From the IMG/VR virus record IMGVR_UViG_3300020192_000013, positions 1-55,245 of that record: DNA of 55,245 bases. One strand, written 5' to 3'. Shown here piece after piece: positions 36,160 to 43,260 of this stretch. The stretch's first letter is position 1. Each line of letters starts with the position of its first letter. The notes under the pieces were generated by a model. The model was not told the DNA's origin. It made no database searches and saw only the letters and a program-made list of their open reading frames with translations. The stretch is from a virus. Made by a program: the position numbers and the translations under genes.

Positions 36160-37547
36160 TTGGTCTGCGATAGCCATGGAGGAACCTGCGCTTTCTTCTC
36201 GTACTTCGTTTCGGATCGTTCGATATGCAACTCGTCGCGCATAAACCGCGTCAACTCCGCGAACATCTTCTCGGCCTGCGCCGACTTGCGGCGGAGGTTG
36301 GCAATCACCCGCGACTCTCCATCGGAGAGTACGTGGTCGACGGTCACAGGGCGCTGCTGGCCGAATCGCCAGAGCCGCCGGATTGACTGGTAGTACTGCT
36401 CGAACGAGTGCCCGCTGAAACTGGTCATGTGCGCGCAGTGCTGCCAGTTCAGCCCGAGCGCGCCGATGACCGGCTTGGTCACTAACACTCGTATTTGCCC
36501 CGCGGAGAACGCCTCGAACTTCTCCTCCTTCGCTTCGTCGGAGTCCTTGCCGCTCACTTGCACCGCGCCTCGGATGCACTTCGCGAGGTGGTCGCCCTCG
36601 TCGTTCAAGTGACACCACGCGACCGCCGAGTCGCTCTTGTCGACAAGCGAGGCGACGAGCTCGCAGCGCTCGACGATAGTGCGCCGCCGTTCCTCGCGCT
36701 CTTCGCTAAGCCCGACCGCGGGAATCGAAAACAGAAAGCCGTCGCGCGGTCGGTCCGCCGTGACTACGTGCTCGCGCTCGACAAGCGCCGGCAGTGTGAA
36801 TCGCGCGTCGTCGAACCCGAGGTCAGACGGCATCCGCAGCGCGCGTGCCCACGACACGACCCAGCGCCAGAACGGACGCTCCGCGTGGCCTTTGAATCGC
36901 CAGAGAGGATTACCGCCCCCCTGCGACGACCACGCGCGACCGAGGCTCGCGTTGTTGCGGTTGTTCTTGAAGAAGCGCGCGAGCATGTCCATGTGGCCAA
37001 GATGGCCCAGCGCCTCGCTCGACGTGCCGAGCTCGACGAAGTCGTTCGGCGCCGCGGTCGCGGTACACAGCAGCCGATACGGTATCGTCCGCATGAACTC
37101 AGTGATCGCCGCCTTCGTCGCGCCGTCAAAGTTCTTCAGGATGCTCGACTCGTCGAGCACTACCCCGGCGAAGTCGTGCGGCGAGTAGTGGTGCAGTCGC
37201 TCGTAGTTCGTGACGTTGATTCCGGCATGCACTTCGCCCTCGCGCGTGCGATGCGCCTCAATGCCGAACTTCTCGGCTTCGCGAATCGTCTGCGCGGATA
37301 CCGCCAGCGGCGTCAACAGCAGCACGGGCCGGTTGGTCTTGCGCACGACGTTCTCGGCCCACACGAGTTCTTGCGCGGTCTTGCCGAGTCCGCAGTCCTC
37401 GAACAGCGCCGCGCGCCCTTTCGCGAGCGCCCACTCGACGAGCGCCCCTTGGAAGTCGAACAGAAACTCCGGCATCCATACCGGGGCAAAGCCGTCGCCG
37501 CCGTCGAGTTGCGCCTTGCTCTCGAGGAAGCGCGCGTACTCGCTCAC
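36156..37547 (-). CDS. SNF2-type (SF2) helicase/translocase
   Basis: A 463-aa protein from a GTG (GTGA). Motif I FEDCGLGKTAQ (49-59), II VVLDESSILKN (129-139, DESS instead of DEAD/H), III CTATAAPND (161-169), IV-V region VLVTKPVIGALGLNWQ (354-369) and VI YQSIRRLWRFGQ (386-397). This compact type without insertions is common in phages and is usually encoded beside methyltransferases and replication proteins. It probably moves on double-stranded DNA to remodel replication or repair intermediates. Confidence 0.9.
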   Translation of the reverse strand: MSEYARFLESKAQLDGGDGFAPVWMPEFLFDFQGALVEWALAKGRAALFEDCGLGKTAQELVWAENVVRKTNRPVLLLTPLAVSAQTIREAEKFGIEAHRTREGEVHAGINVTNYERLHHYSPHDFAGVVLDESSILKNFDGATKAAITEFMRTIPYRLLCTATAAPNDFVELGTSSEALGHLGHMDMLARFFKNNRNNASLGRAWSSQGGGNPLWRFKGHAERPFWRWVVSWARALRMPSDLGFDDARFTLPALVEREHVVTADRPRDGFLFSIPAVGLSEEREERRRTIVERCELVASLVDKSDSAVAWCHLNDEGDHLAKCIRGAVQVSGKDSDEAKEEKFEAFSAGQIRVLVTKPVIGALGLNWQHCAHMTSFSGHSFEQYYQSIRRLWRFGQQRPVTVDHVLSDGESRVIANLRRKSAQAEKMFAELTRFMRDELHIERSETKYEKKAQVPPWLSQTK

Positions 37548-37720
37548 TTGCGCCCCTTGCGCAGCAGCACGTCAGCGCGCGCGTCGAGCGTCGCGCAGAT
37601 CCACTCCGGCAGCGACAGCAGCGCGCCGATGCGCAGCCCTTCGCGGCCGGCGGCGAGGCGCCATCGCTCGATGCGATCGGCTGTGGCGCGTATGGACGTG
37701 GTCTTGGTCGCGGTGGTCAT
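37544..37720 (-). CDS. Ribbon-helix-helix-type DNA-binding protein
   Basis: A 58-aa protein (MTTATKTTSIRATADRIERWRLAAGREGLRIGALLSLPEWICATLDARADVLLRKGRK). TKTTSIRAT as strand, ADRIERWRLAAGREGL as first helix and LPEWICATLDARADVL as second helix match the Arc/CopG-like layout. It is the third gene of the leftward early unit and could regulate it. ATGA-coupled to the 45-aa gene. Confidence 0.65.
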   Translation of the reverse strand: MTTATKTTSIRATADRIERWRLAAGREGLRIGALLSLPEWICATLDARADVLLRKGRK

Positions 37721-37854
37721 GCCGCCACCTGCGCCTCTCGGAGCGCCGCGTACAGGTCGCGCATGCACTGGCAGTCTCGCGGCGTCATGTACGCGCGCGC
37801 CTCGCATGCGCTCGCGAGCCTGGCGATCGCGCGGTTGATTTGCTTGGCCGTCAT
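37717..37854 (-). CDS. 45-aa protein downstream of the repeated leader element
   Basis: ATG at 37854, stop at 37717. Product MTAKQINRAIARLASACEARAYMTPRDCQCMRDLYAALREAQVAA, two helices with three Cys. GAGAGGAG lies 7-14 bases upstream, directly after the element at 37881-37925. 4-bp overlap with the next gene supports it. Unknown function. Confidence 0.55.
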   Translation of the reverse strand: MTAKQINRAIARLASACEARAYMTPRDCQCMRDLYAALREAQVAA

Positions 37855-37880
37855 CGTCTCTCCTCTCGTGCCGTCTGGCT

Positions 37881-37925
37881 GCACGCATAGGCGCACCCGG
37901 TGGGATGCGCCCTGCCTGCGTCAGA
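37881..37925 (-). ncRNA. Repeated two-helix leader element, copy 3
   Basis: The 45-nt core is identical to 50587-50631 and 50888-50932 on the plus strand. Inner hairpin: GGCGCATCC pairs with GGGTGCGCC around a CACC loop. Outer helix: ACGCA with TGCGT, continued by TCTG with CAGA. In this copy the bases between TGCGT and CAGA differ (GCAGC instead of GCGG) but CAGA and the pairing are kept. It sits between the stop of the 57-aa gene and the start of the 45-aa gene. Confidence 0.75.
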
Positions 37926-37930
37926 GAGAC

Positions 37931-38104
37931 TCACCGCGGCGCGGCGATGAAGGCAGCAAGCAGCGCGAGTTCGCGCTCGTACGCTCGACGCGTAAGGTTC
38001 AGGATGCTGTTTTGGTCGTGGATGTCGCGGGCGGTCGCGACGGCTTGCGCGTCGTAAAATGCGCGGCGGTTGGCGTTGAGAGCGTCCTGGAGAAGTTCGG
38101 TCAT
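37931..38104 (-). CDS. 57-aa first gene of a leftward early unit
   Basis: ATG at 38104, TGA at 37931-37933. Product MTELLQDALNANRRAFYDAQAVATARDIHDQNSILNLTRRAYERELALLAAFIAAPR, helical. GGAAG upstream and the AGACGACACCATG start context shared with the gene at 42205 support it. It directly follows the promoter/hairpin cassette at 38122-38171. Early and possibly host-directed; function unknown. Confidence 0.6.
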   Translation of the reverse strand: MTELLQDALNANRRAFYDAQAVATARDIHDQNSILNLTRRAYERELALLAAFIAAPR

Positions 38105-38121
38105 GGTGTCGTCTTCCTTGC

Positions 38122-38171
38122 GTCGGCCCGTCCGACAAAGAACAGACTAGCCGATTCCAAACGACGTGCAA
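38122..38171 (-). promoter_or_regulatory. Early promoter P1 with 5' hairpin
   Basis: On the minus strand TTGCAC (38171-38166), 16 bp, TAGTCT (38149-38144), then the 15-nt hairpin GTCGG-ACGGG-CCGAC (38136-38122). The same arrangement is at 42128-42181 and 49977-50026, with the hairpin 37-41 bp after the TTG. Predicted transcription would start at the foot of the hairpin. It drives the small genes, RHH protein, helicase and methyltransferases to its left. Confidence 0.6.
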
Positions 38172-38226
38172 ACAGAATCGACTTGGCTTCGAAAGAAACT
38201 TTGAAGCGCCGCGATTCCTACGGCTT

Positions 38227-38598
38227 TCATCGCGACGCCACCCGCCGCGCGAGCGCCCACGCGTCATGCGCCGTCGCCGCCTTCGCGCGTGCGACGCGCT
38301 TCTCGCTGCGCCGCACCCGGCCGAGCATGCCGCGCCGCGCTACTTCGATCGTCGTGCGCTGTCGCCGCGCTTCACCGGCGCACAGCGTAAGCGCGCGTGC
38401 GAGGTGGACGGTCCACGCCATCGGCGGGGCGGTGGTCGGCCGCGCGCTTGCCACGGCGTACGCGTCGGCGAGCGCGATTGCCTCCTGCGCGCGCACGGCC
38501 ACGCTCCGCGCCGCGAGCGCGTCCGCGGCCATCTCGATACCGAGGGCGCGTGAGCATATCGCGCACGCGTTGCACCATCCGCAGCGCGGCGCGGTCAC
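38227..38598 (-). CDS. CxxCxxC hypothetical protein
   Basis: A 123-aa protein from GTG 38598 (GTGA): MTAPRCGWCNACAICSRALGIEMAADALAARSVAVRAQEAIALADAYAVASARP. The N-terminal CGWCNACAIC is a strong metal-site candidate; helices and a basic C-terminus (RRGMLGRVRRSEKRVARAKAA) follow. It is the last gene before the P1 promoter region. Unknown. Confidence 0.6.
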   Translation of the reverse strand: MTAPRCGWCNACAICSRALGIEMAADALAARSVAVRAQEAIALADAYAVASARPTTAPPMAWTVHLARALTLCAGEARRQRTTIEVARRGMLGRVRRSEKRVARAKAATAHDAWALARRVASR

Positions 38599-38819
38599 GA
38601 GTGCACCCGCGCCGCAATCTGCATGAGCACACGGTCGAGCGCTTCGCACGCCGTCGACCATCGCGCGTTCGCCGTTGTGACGCGGGCACGCGACGAGCCG
38701 ATCGGCAGCACACGCCGTCGCTGGGACGCGGCGCGCACCTTCGCCTCGGCTTGCGACAGGTCGGCGGCGAACCGCCCGCAGTCGTCACACGAGCAGGCGT
38801 CGAGGTCGGTAAGCGTCAC
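38595..38819 (-). CDS. Small CSCDDC protein
   Basis: A 74-aa protein from GTG 38819 (GTGA): MTLTDLDACSCDDCGRFAADLSQAEAKVRAASQRRRVLPIGSSRARVTTANARWSTACEALDRVLMQ. A CSCDDC cluster near residue 9 and helices. Unknown function. Confidence 0.55.
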   Translation of the reverse strand: MTLTDLDACSCDDCGRFAADLSQAEAKVRAASQRRRVLPIGSSRARVTTANARWSTACEALDRVLMQIAARVHS

Positions 38820-39028
38820 GTCGCCACCTTCGCGCGTGCCGCGTCGTACGCAGCGATCGCGTGTGCCGTCGCGTGCTCGTCGTCGAGGTCCGCCCACATG
38901 CGCAGCGCGTCGGCTGCCGTCACGCACGCGCGCAGCGCCGTCACATCGCGCAGCGAAAGCGCGTCGTACGTGTCGTCGTCGCACGCGTCGTCGTCGACCT
39001 CCGGCAACGGCGCCTTGCGCGCGGTCAT
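38816..39028 (-). CDS. Small acidic protein
   Basis: A 70-aa protein (MTARKAPLPEVDDDACDDDTYDALSLRDVTALRACVTAADALRMWADLDDEHATAHAIAAYDAARAKVAT), ATGA-coupled. It shares a VxxADAxxxWxxxTGD-like helix (RACVTAADALRMWADLDDEHA) with the C-terminal region of the adjacent 301-aa protein (RVCVAAADAFLGWTRETGDLY), so part of it looks duplicated. Confidence 0.55.
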   Translation of the reverse strand: MTARKAPLPEVDDDACDDDTYDALSLRDVTALRACVTAADALRMWADLDDEHATAHAIAAYDAARAKVAT

Positions 39029-39930
39029 CGCTTCATCTCCGCGCGTGCTTCCGCGCATGCGTCGGAGAGGAGCTCTATCATCAGCTTCCCGATGACGGTC
39101 AGGTGCGGGTCATACCAGTAGTCACCGCCGTGCAGATATTGGAGCAGGTCGCGCGCTTCGTCTGCTCGCACGATAGGCGCCAGTCCTTGCCAGTCTGTGC
39201 GGAAGCGTGTGAGCGCCGCGTCGACGAGCGGCGACACGCCGAGCGCGACCCAGAAGCCGGCCGGGCCGTCCGTGGAGCGTGCCGCGTTGTACGCGTCAGC
39301 GAGCCGGCCGCCTTCCGTGTCTCTCCACTCGCCGTCGTCGGTGTAGAGGTCGCCGGTCTCGCGCGTCCACCCGAGGAACGCATCCGCCGCCGCCACGCAT
39401 ACCCGCATCGCCGTGAACGCCTCGTGCGCGTCGACTCGCGCTCGCGTCGCGTCGAGCGATATCTGGTCGCGGTCGCGGCGCAGCGTCTCGAGCTCGGCGC
39501 GCAGGTCGCGCACCGTGTCGCGCAGTTCGCACGCCTCGTCGTCGAGGCAGATCCACGCCCACGACCCGCCGCGGCGCTTGATGCGCAGCCCGTCGCCGGG
39601 GTCGCCCGGTCCGCCGCAGTCCGCGCAAACGCCGGGGCACACGGGCACCTCCGGCGCGGGCACAGCGACGAAAGCGTCCGCCGCCGTCGTGGCGGTGAGA
39701 GCCGTCATGCATTTCGCGCACATGCGACCCGGCATCGCCTGGCACGCTGTGCTCGCGCAGCCCACCACCTGCACGGTGCTCACGCGCTCGTCGCCTTCGC
39801 ACACGGTGATGCGCGTCGCCGTCAGCGCCCTCGCCATCGCGTGGTACCGCTCCGGCGCAGCGTCGTACGTCGCGCGCGCTACGGCGATGCCGCCGGCTTC
39901 GAGTGGCTGGTCTTCTACGGTCTCAGTCAT
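39025..39930 (-). CDS. Hypothetical protein with two Cys clusters
   Basis: A 301-aa protein (MTETVEDQPLEAGGIAVARATYDAAPERYHAMARALTATRITVCEGDERVS). Clusters CASTACQAMPGRMCAKC (about 61-77) and CPGVCADCGG (about 99-108) suggest two zinc sites, followed by a coiled-coil segment (LRDTVRDLRAELETLRRDRDQ) and a C-terminal globular part. ATGA-coupled. Unknown function. Confidence 0.6.
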   Translation of the reverse strand: MTETVEDQPLEAGGIAVARATYDAAPERYHAMARALTATRITVCEGDERVSTVQVVGCASTACQAMPGRMCAKCMTALTATTAADAFVAVPAPEVPVCPGVCADCGGPGDPGDGLRIKRRGGSWAWICLDDEACELRDTVRDLRAELETLRRDRDQISLDATRARVDAHEAFTAMRVCVAAADAFLGWTRETGDLYTDDGEWRDTEGGRLADAYNAARSTDGPAGFWVALGVSPLVDAALTRFRTDWQGLAPIVRADEARDLLQYLHGGDYWYDPHLTVIGKLMIELLSDACAEARAEMKR

Positions 39931-40433
39931 GGTCGCCTCCAGAAAGCATTGCGCCCGCCATCTGCACACTCGACGCGCACCCACTCCGCCCGCACGGCGC
40001 GCGCGTAATCCTCGCCCGTCGGCGCCCCCCAATGTTCCGCCGCGCAAGCGCCGTCGCCGCCGGCCCGTGCCGCCTCAACAGCGCGCCGGTACACGCCCGC
40101 CAGTCGCGCCGACGGGCGCCCGCCGGGAAGCGCGAGGATGCGTGCCTGACGCGCGCTAGGCGAGCGCGATCGATGCACAGCGCAGTAGACGCGCGCCATC
40201 GACGCGGTGCGCATGCCGTGCGCCGCGGCGCGACGCTCGAGCACGTCGAGTATCGCGGACCAATCAACGCCACGCTCGTCTTCGGCGACGAGACATCGCG
40301 CGACGTCCGCCACGTCGGCAACGGTAGGGCGGGACTGCGCGAGCACGCGTTCACCGGTGCAGTCGAGGCAACTCGCGAGGCCGATGCACACCGCGATCGC
40401 CGCGAGGACGAGGTCGTCGATGCCGCGCGTCAC
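39927..40433 (-). CDS. Exported or membrane-anchored protein, possible cell-wall hydrolase
   Basis: A 168-aa protein from a GTG (MTRGIDDLVLAAIAVCIGLASCLDC). The N-terminus is an apolar signal or anchor; C21 in a GLASC context may be a lipobox. The segment VARCLVAEDERGVDWSAILDVLERRAAAHGMRTASMARVYC has a vague likeness to SleB-type hydrolases (xxxLxxEAxxxxxxxxIxxVLxxRA). If so, it would be a wall enzyme in the early block, which is odd. The call is weak. Confidence 0.5.
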   Translation of the reverse strand: MTRGIDDLVLAAIAVCIGLASCLDCTGERVLAQSRPTVADVADVARCLVAEDERGVDWSAILDVLERRAAAHGMRTASMARVYCAVHRSRSPSARQARILALPGGRPSARLAGVYRRAVEAARAGGDGACAAEHWGAPTGEDYARAVRAEWVRVECADGGRNAFWRRP

Positions 40434-40663
40434 GCCTCGCCTCCCGCGCTCGTGTAGCGGATCGCGCTGTCATCCGCGCGCCGCCGCGGTGCAGGCTGCG
40501 CGTCACGGCGCGTCGCATCGCCAGCGCGGAGAGCGCGCCACAGCGAGACGCCGAGGTCACGCGCGGCGCCAGCGAGGCAGCGTGCGTGGTAGTCGAGCTC
40601 GCCGGCATACTCGGCGGCAGCGGCGAGGTGGACGGCGCGGAGGCGCGTGCGCGTGCGCGTCAT
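40430..40663 (-). CDS. Small hypothetical protein
   Basis: A 77-aa protein (MTRTRTRLRAVHLAAAAEYAGELDYHARCLAGAARDLGVSLWRALRAGDATRRDAQPAPRRRADDSAIRYTSAGGEA), ATGA at the start and GTGA at the end. Helical, basic. Unknown. Confidence 0.55.
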   Translation of the reverse strand: MTRTRTRLRAVHLAAAAEYAGELDYHARCLAGAARDLGVSLWRALRAGDATRRDAQPAPRRRADDSAIRYTSAGGEA

Positions 40664-40971
40664 CGCAGCATCGCCAGCAGCACGAGCGCCGTCAGAACGA
40701 GCACGAGGCCAGCGGACGCAACGAACGCGCGACCGTCGGCACGGTGGACCTCACGCGCCAGTTTCGCGCGAGACGAATCGCCGACGACGACCAGCGTGCG
40801 CTCGATGTCGAGGCGGTCGCGCAGGCCGGCGATCTCGATGTCTGACCGCTCAAGCAGCGCAAGCGCCTCGGCGAGCTCCGCTTCGAGCTCGCGCCACTGC
40901 CGCCGCGTGCGGCGCGCGGGCTTCGCTTCGGCGGGTGCGGCGGGCAGGTCGTCGGCCATATGGTCGATCAC
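40660..40971 (-). CDS. C-tail-anchored coiled-coil membrane protein
   Basis: A 103-aa protein (MIDHMADDLPAAPAEAKPARRTRRQWRELEAELAEALALLERSDIEIAGLRDRLDIERT). A charged coiled coil (25-60) is followed by a C-terminal membrane segment (FVASAGLVLVLTALVLLAML). Tail-anchored proteins in early blocks may act on host membranes or anchor replication. ATGA-coupled. Confidence 0.6.
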   Translation of the reverse strand: MIDHMADDLPAAPAEAKPARRTRRQWRELEAELAEALALLERSDIEIAGLRDRLDIERTLVVVGDSSRAKLAREVHRADGRAFVASAGLVLVLTALVLLAMLR

Positions 40972-41264
40972 AGCGGCACCTCGACGAACACGGGCTGCGG
41001 CCCAGCATCGGCGTCGGCGGCGGTCGCAAGGCGCATCGCCAGCACCTGCCAGAGCGCGACGACGGTGGCGAGGTCACGGCACTCCTGCGCCGTGTGCGGC
41101 AGGCAGGCGCGCTCGGCGTCGACGGCACGCTCTGCCAGCGCGTTCGCGCACCTCGCCGCGTAGCCAGCGACGTCAACAGCGACGACCGTGCGCACGTCAG
41201 GGACGACCTGCGCCCACGCGGCGGCAAAGTCCGCGAGTTCCGCCGGCAGGTCGGCGGCGGTCAC
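40968..41264 (-). CDS. Hypothetical helical protein
   Basis: A 98-aa protein from GTG 41264 (GTGA): MTAADLPAELADFAAAWAQVVPDVRTVVAVDVAGYAARCANALAERAVDAERACLPHTAQECRDLATVVALWQVLAMRLATAADADAGPQPVFVEVPL. Mostly helical with three Cys. Unknown. Confidence 0.55.
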   Translation of the reverse strand: MTAADLPAELADFAAAWAQVVPDVRTVVAVDVAGYAARCANALAERAVDAERACLPHTAQECRDLATVVALWQVLAMRLATAADADAGPQPVFVEVPL

Positions 41265-41551
41265 TTCGCCACCGCCTTCCGCGCAGACTTGCCGCCGTGA
41301 AGCGCAGCGAGGGCGCGATGCACGTTGGCGCCGTCGGGCGGAAGCGCCGCCGCGTCGTTGCGCGGAGACGGCAGCAGCCAGACGGCATGGTCGAGGTATC
41401 CGGCGATCGTGCCGCCGTAGTCGGCGACGAGTTCCGCGAGGCGGTCTTTCGTCGACTGCTTGACGAGCGCGTAGATGACAGGGGGACGGTGCCCCACGGT
41501 GGACGGTCGCGTATTCGCTCGCGCACTCGGGCGCTTCTTCGGTGTGCTCAT
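41261..41551 (-). CDS. First gene of leftward arm, possible DNA-binding protein
   Basis: A 96-aa protein (MSTPKKRPSARANTRPSTVGHRPPVIYALVKQSTKDRLAELVADYGGTIAGYLDHAVWLLPSPRN). ATG 41551 is preferred (GGTGG nearby); an in-frame ATG at 41575 is possible. A basic arm, a strand (VIYALVKQS) and two helices (TKDRLAELVADYG, TIAGYLDHAVWLL) fit a ribbon-helix-helix layout. Being first in the arm, it could be an early regulator. Confidence 0.6.
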   Translation of the reverse strand: MSTPKKRPSARANTRPSTVGHRPPVIYALVKQSTKDRLAELVADYGGTIAGYLDHAVWLLPSPRNDAAALPPDGANVHRALAALHGGKSARKAVAK

Positions 41552-42127
41552 GCGTCCACCATCTATCAGACGCACGGCGCATGCGCAAGCGCTATCTTGC
41601 GAGTGCCCACGGGCGCTACGCTTGGGAGGGAGCGAGGCGACGGATCACCCCCTCTTTCCCCCGAGGCTTCTACGCCTTCGAGAGAAGAGGGTGGATGCGC
41701 TGCGCCCGTGTCGGTCGCTCGGCAGACCTGCTGATCACCCGACGCACATCCGCAGACGCACGCCGCGCACCACACTCGTGGCTATTCGGCCCGGACGTCT
41801 CTCGTCGTCCCTCATCGCTTGCGCGTAGGACGAGCGAGCCCGCGAGAGTGATGCTCCCGTCAGCCGTGAAGCCGACCCGTCCTCACTACACGACGAGCGC
41901 GCACTGCGCAAGTGCGCAGGACACACCTCCGCCGCTGTTCACGCAGCGGAGAGGCTGGCCACGCGCGGCGGTCGGTACTCCGGGAGGAGAGTTCCGATCG
42001 CGATTGCTCGCGGTTGCGTCGACTCTGCTTGCTGCCGGCTAGCAGTCAAGCGCGCGCGCAAGCGTGAAACAAAATGATACAAAACGTTGCACTTTGTGGC
42101 AATCGGCACGCATACGCAAAATAAATC
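41552..42127. promoter_or_regulatory. Divergent control region between the two arms, no convincing gene
   Basis: The largest gap of the genome. Open frames exist (for example 41542-42042 plus) but are Arg/Pro/Ser-rich and lack ribosome sites. Structures seen: imperfect stem CACCCCCTCTT with AAGAGGGTG (41646-41693) with an inner AGGC/GCCT hairpin; GCGCACT/AGTGCGC (41899-41917); CCGCTG/CAGCGG (41932-41949). The right part (42060-42150) is AT-rich for this genome. On the minus strand TTGCGC (41588-41583) and TGATAG (41568-41563) stand before the leftward gene. Confidence 0.6.
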
Positions 42128-42181
42128 TTGCGCGCAGTCGTGGACCTGATAGTGTCTCTCTTGTCAGGCGGACGGGCCGCC
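42128..42181 (+). promoter_or_regulatory. Early rightward promoter P2 with covarying 5' hairpin
   Basis: TTGCGC (42128-42133), 16 bp, TAGTGT (42150-42155), then GGCGG-ACGGG-CCGCC (42167-42181). The two other copies have GTCGG-ACGGG-CCGAC, so a T-A pair is replaced by G-C while the ACGGG loop is constant, which supports an RNA hairpin. It precedes the first rightward gene, whose AGACGACACCATG start context equals that after P1. Confidence 0.6.
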
Positions 42182-42204
42182 GACGCGACGAGAGAGACGA
42201 CACC

Positions 42205-42375
42205 ATGGCAACCGAGAAAGAGCTGACCGAGAGAGAGACCGCCAGCCGCGCGTTCGTGCTGCGCCTGCGCGCGCACGACGTCGCCAACACGACCGAGAGC
42301 TTTCTCGCGATGTGCGCGGCCGGCGCGCTGCTGACAAGCGACGAGCGCGACGCGGCGCATTCGGTGTGGCTGTGA
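42205..42375 (+). CDS. First gene of rightward arm, small helical protein
   Basis: A 56-aa protein (MATEKELTERETASRAFVLRLRAHDVANTTESFLAMCAAGALLTSDERDAAHSVWL). The ATG at 42205 is chosen over one at 42064 because of the conserved start context and the P2 promoter placement. Acidic helical. Unknown early function. Confidence 0.6.
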   Translation: MATEKELTERETASRAFVLRLRAHDVANTTESFLAMCAAGALLTSDERDAAHSVWL

Positions 42376-42668
42376 CCACGCGCTGCGAAGCGAACGTCGT
42401 CTGGGAACTGGCGACGCAACTGATGTTGGCGACGTCGCCTGACAGCGCGGTCGGCGTGGCAGCGCGTGCGGCGCACCTCGCGGCGATCGAGGCGGAGCGT
42501 GTGTGCGCGTGCGCGGCGCATCCGCGCCCCAAGGCGGCGCCCGTCGATGCGCGCGACCTGCACCAGCGCCGGTATGCCGAGCTGCGGGCCGCGAAGGCTG
42601 CGCGCGTCGAGGCGCACGGCGGCGAGTGCTTCGGCGTGTGCTGCCTCGGGCGCGCGGTGGCGCGATGA
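42372..42668 (+). CDS. Small Cys-containing early protein
   Basis: A 98-aa protein from GTG (GTGA): MTTRCEANVVWELATQLMLATSPDSAVGVAARAAHLAAIEAERVCACAAHPRPKAAPVDARDLHQRRYAELRAAKAARVEAHGGECFGVCCLGRAVAR. Helical with CACAAHP and CFGVCC clusters. Unknown. Confidence 0.55.
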   Translation: MTTRCEANVVWELATQLMLATSPDSAVGVAARAAHLAAIEAERVCACAAHPRPKAAPVDARDLHQRRYAELRAAKAARVEAHGGECFGVCCLGRAVAR

Positions 42669-42937
42669 CCACGGCGGGGATGCTTTCGGTGGCCGGCGCG
42701 TGGTCGCGTGCGGTCGGCAGCGTGCGCGCCGTCGAGGCTGCGCGGAACGCGGCGCAAGCGATCGCGTGCGGTGAGCCGCTGCTGACTACGTTCTGCGCGG
42801 TCATCGCGCATCGGCGCAACCATCCGGCGACGTACGGCTCGGAGTGGGCGTTCGTCACCAGCGAGCAGGCGTCGATCATGGCGACTTGCGCAGTGGCGGC
42901 TTGGGAGCGCGGCGGGCGCGCAACGGAGGAAGCATGA
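42665..42937 (+). CDS. Small early protein
   Basis: A 90-aa protein (MTTAGMLSVAGAWSRAVGSVRAVEAARNAAQAIACGEPLLTTFCAVIAHRRNHPATYGSEWAFVTSEQASIMATCAVAAWERGGRATEEA), ATGA-coupled on both sides. Helical. Unknown. Confidence 0.55.
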   Translation: MTTAGMLSVAGAWSRAVGSVRAVEAARNAAQAIACGEPLLTTFCAVIAHRRNHPATYGSEWAFVTSEQASIMATCAVAAWERGGRATEEA

Positions 42938-43260
42938 GCGACATCGCGTGCGTGACGCGGAAGACCTACCAGGCGCCCGTCCGCGGCGCGCGCATCCGGC
43001 TCTCTCGTCGCCGAGCAATCGAAGATTGGGCACACCACATCGTGCGGGCGAGGCTGGTAGCGCTCTGCGAATGCGAAGGGAGCGTCAGCAGCCATCCGGA
43101 CGAGCCGTCAATCGTGTGCGTCTGGCACCGGTTGGCAGCTAGGCACCGCGGACGCGGAGTGTTTTCGCCAGAGATACGAACGGGCATGAAGCGGCGACTG
43201 GCAAAGATGCTGGCCGCGGGGTGGCGCGCGCCGAGTGGCGCAACGGAGGTAGAGGTATGA
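42934..43260 (+). CDS. Basic early protein
   Basis: A 108-aa protein (MSDIACVTRKTYQAPVRGARIRLSRRRAIEDWAHHIVRARLVALCECEGSVSSHPDEPSIVCVWHRLAARHRGRGVFSPEIRTGMKRRLAKMLAAGW), ATGA-coupled. C-E-C and H-rich middle and many Arg suggest nucleic-acid binding. Unknown. Confidence 0.55.
   Translation: MSDIACVTRKTYQAPVRGARIRLSRRRAIEDWAHHIVRARLVALCECEGSVSSHPDEPSIVCVWHRLAARHRGRGVFSPEIRTGMKRRLAKMLAAGWRAPSGATEVEV

Noticed and set aside
41542-42042. 166-codon plus-strand open frame in the control region
   Set aside because: Arg/Ser/Pro-rich composition, no ribosome site, overlaps the leftward gene start and several inverted repeats. High GC makes long chance frames common here.
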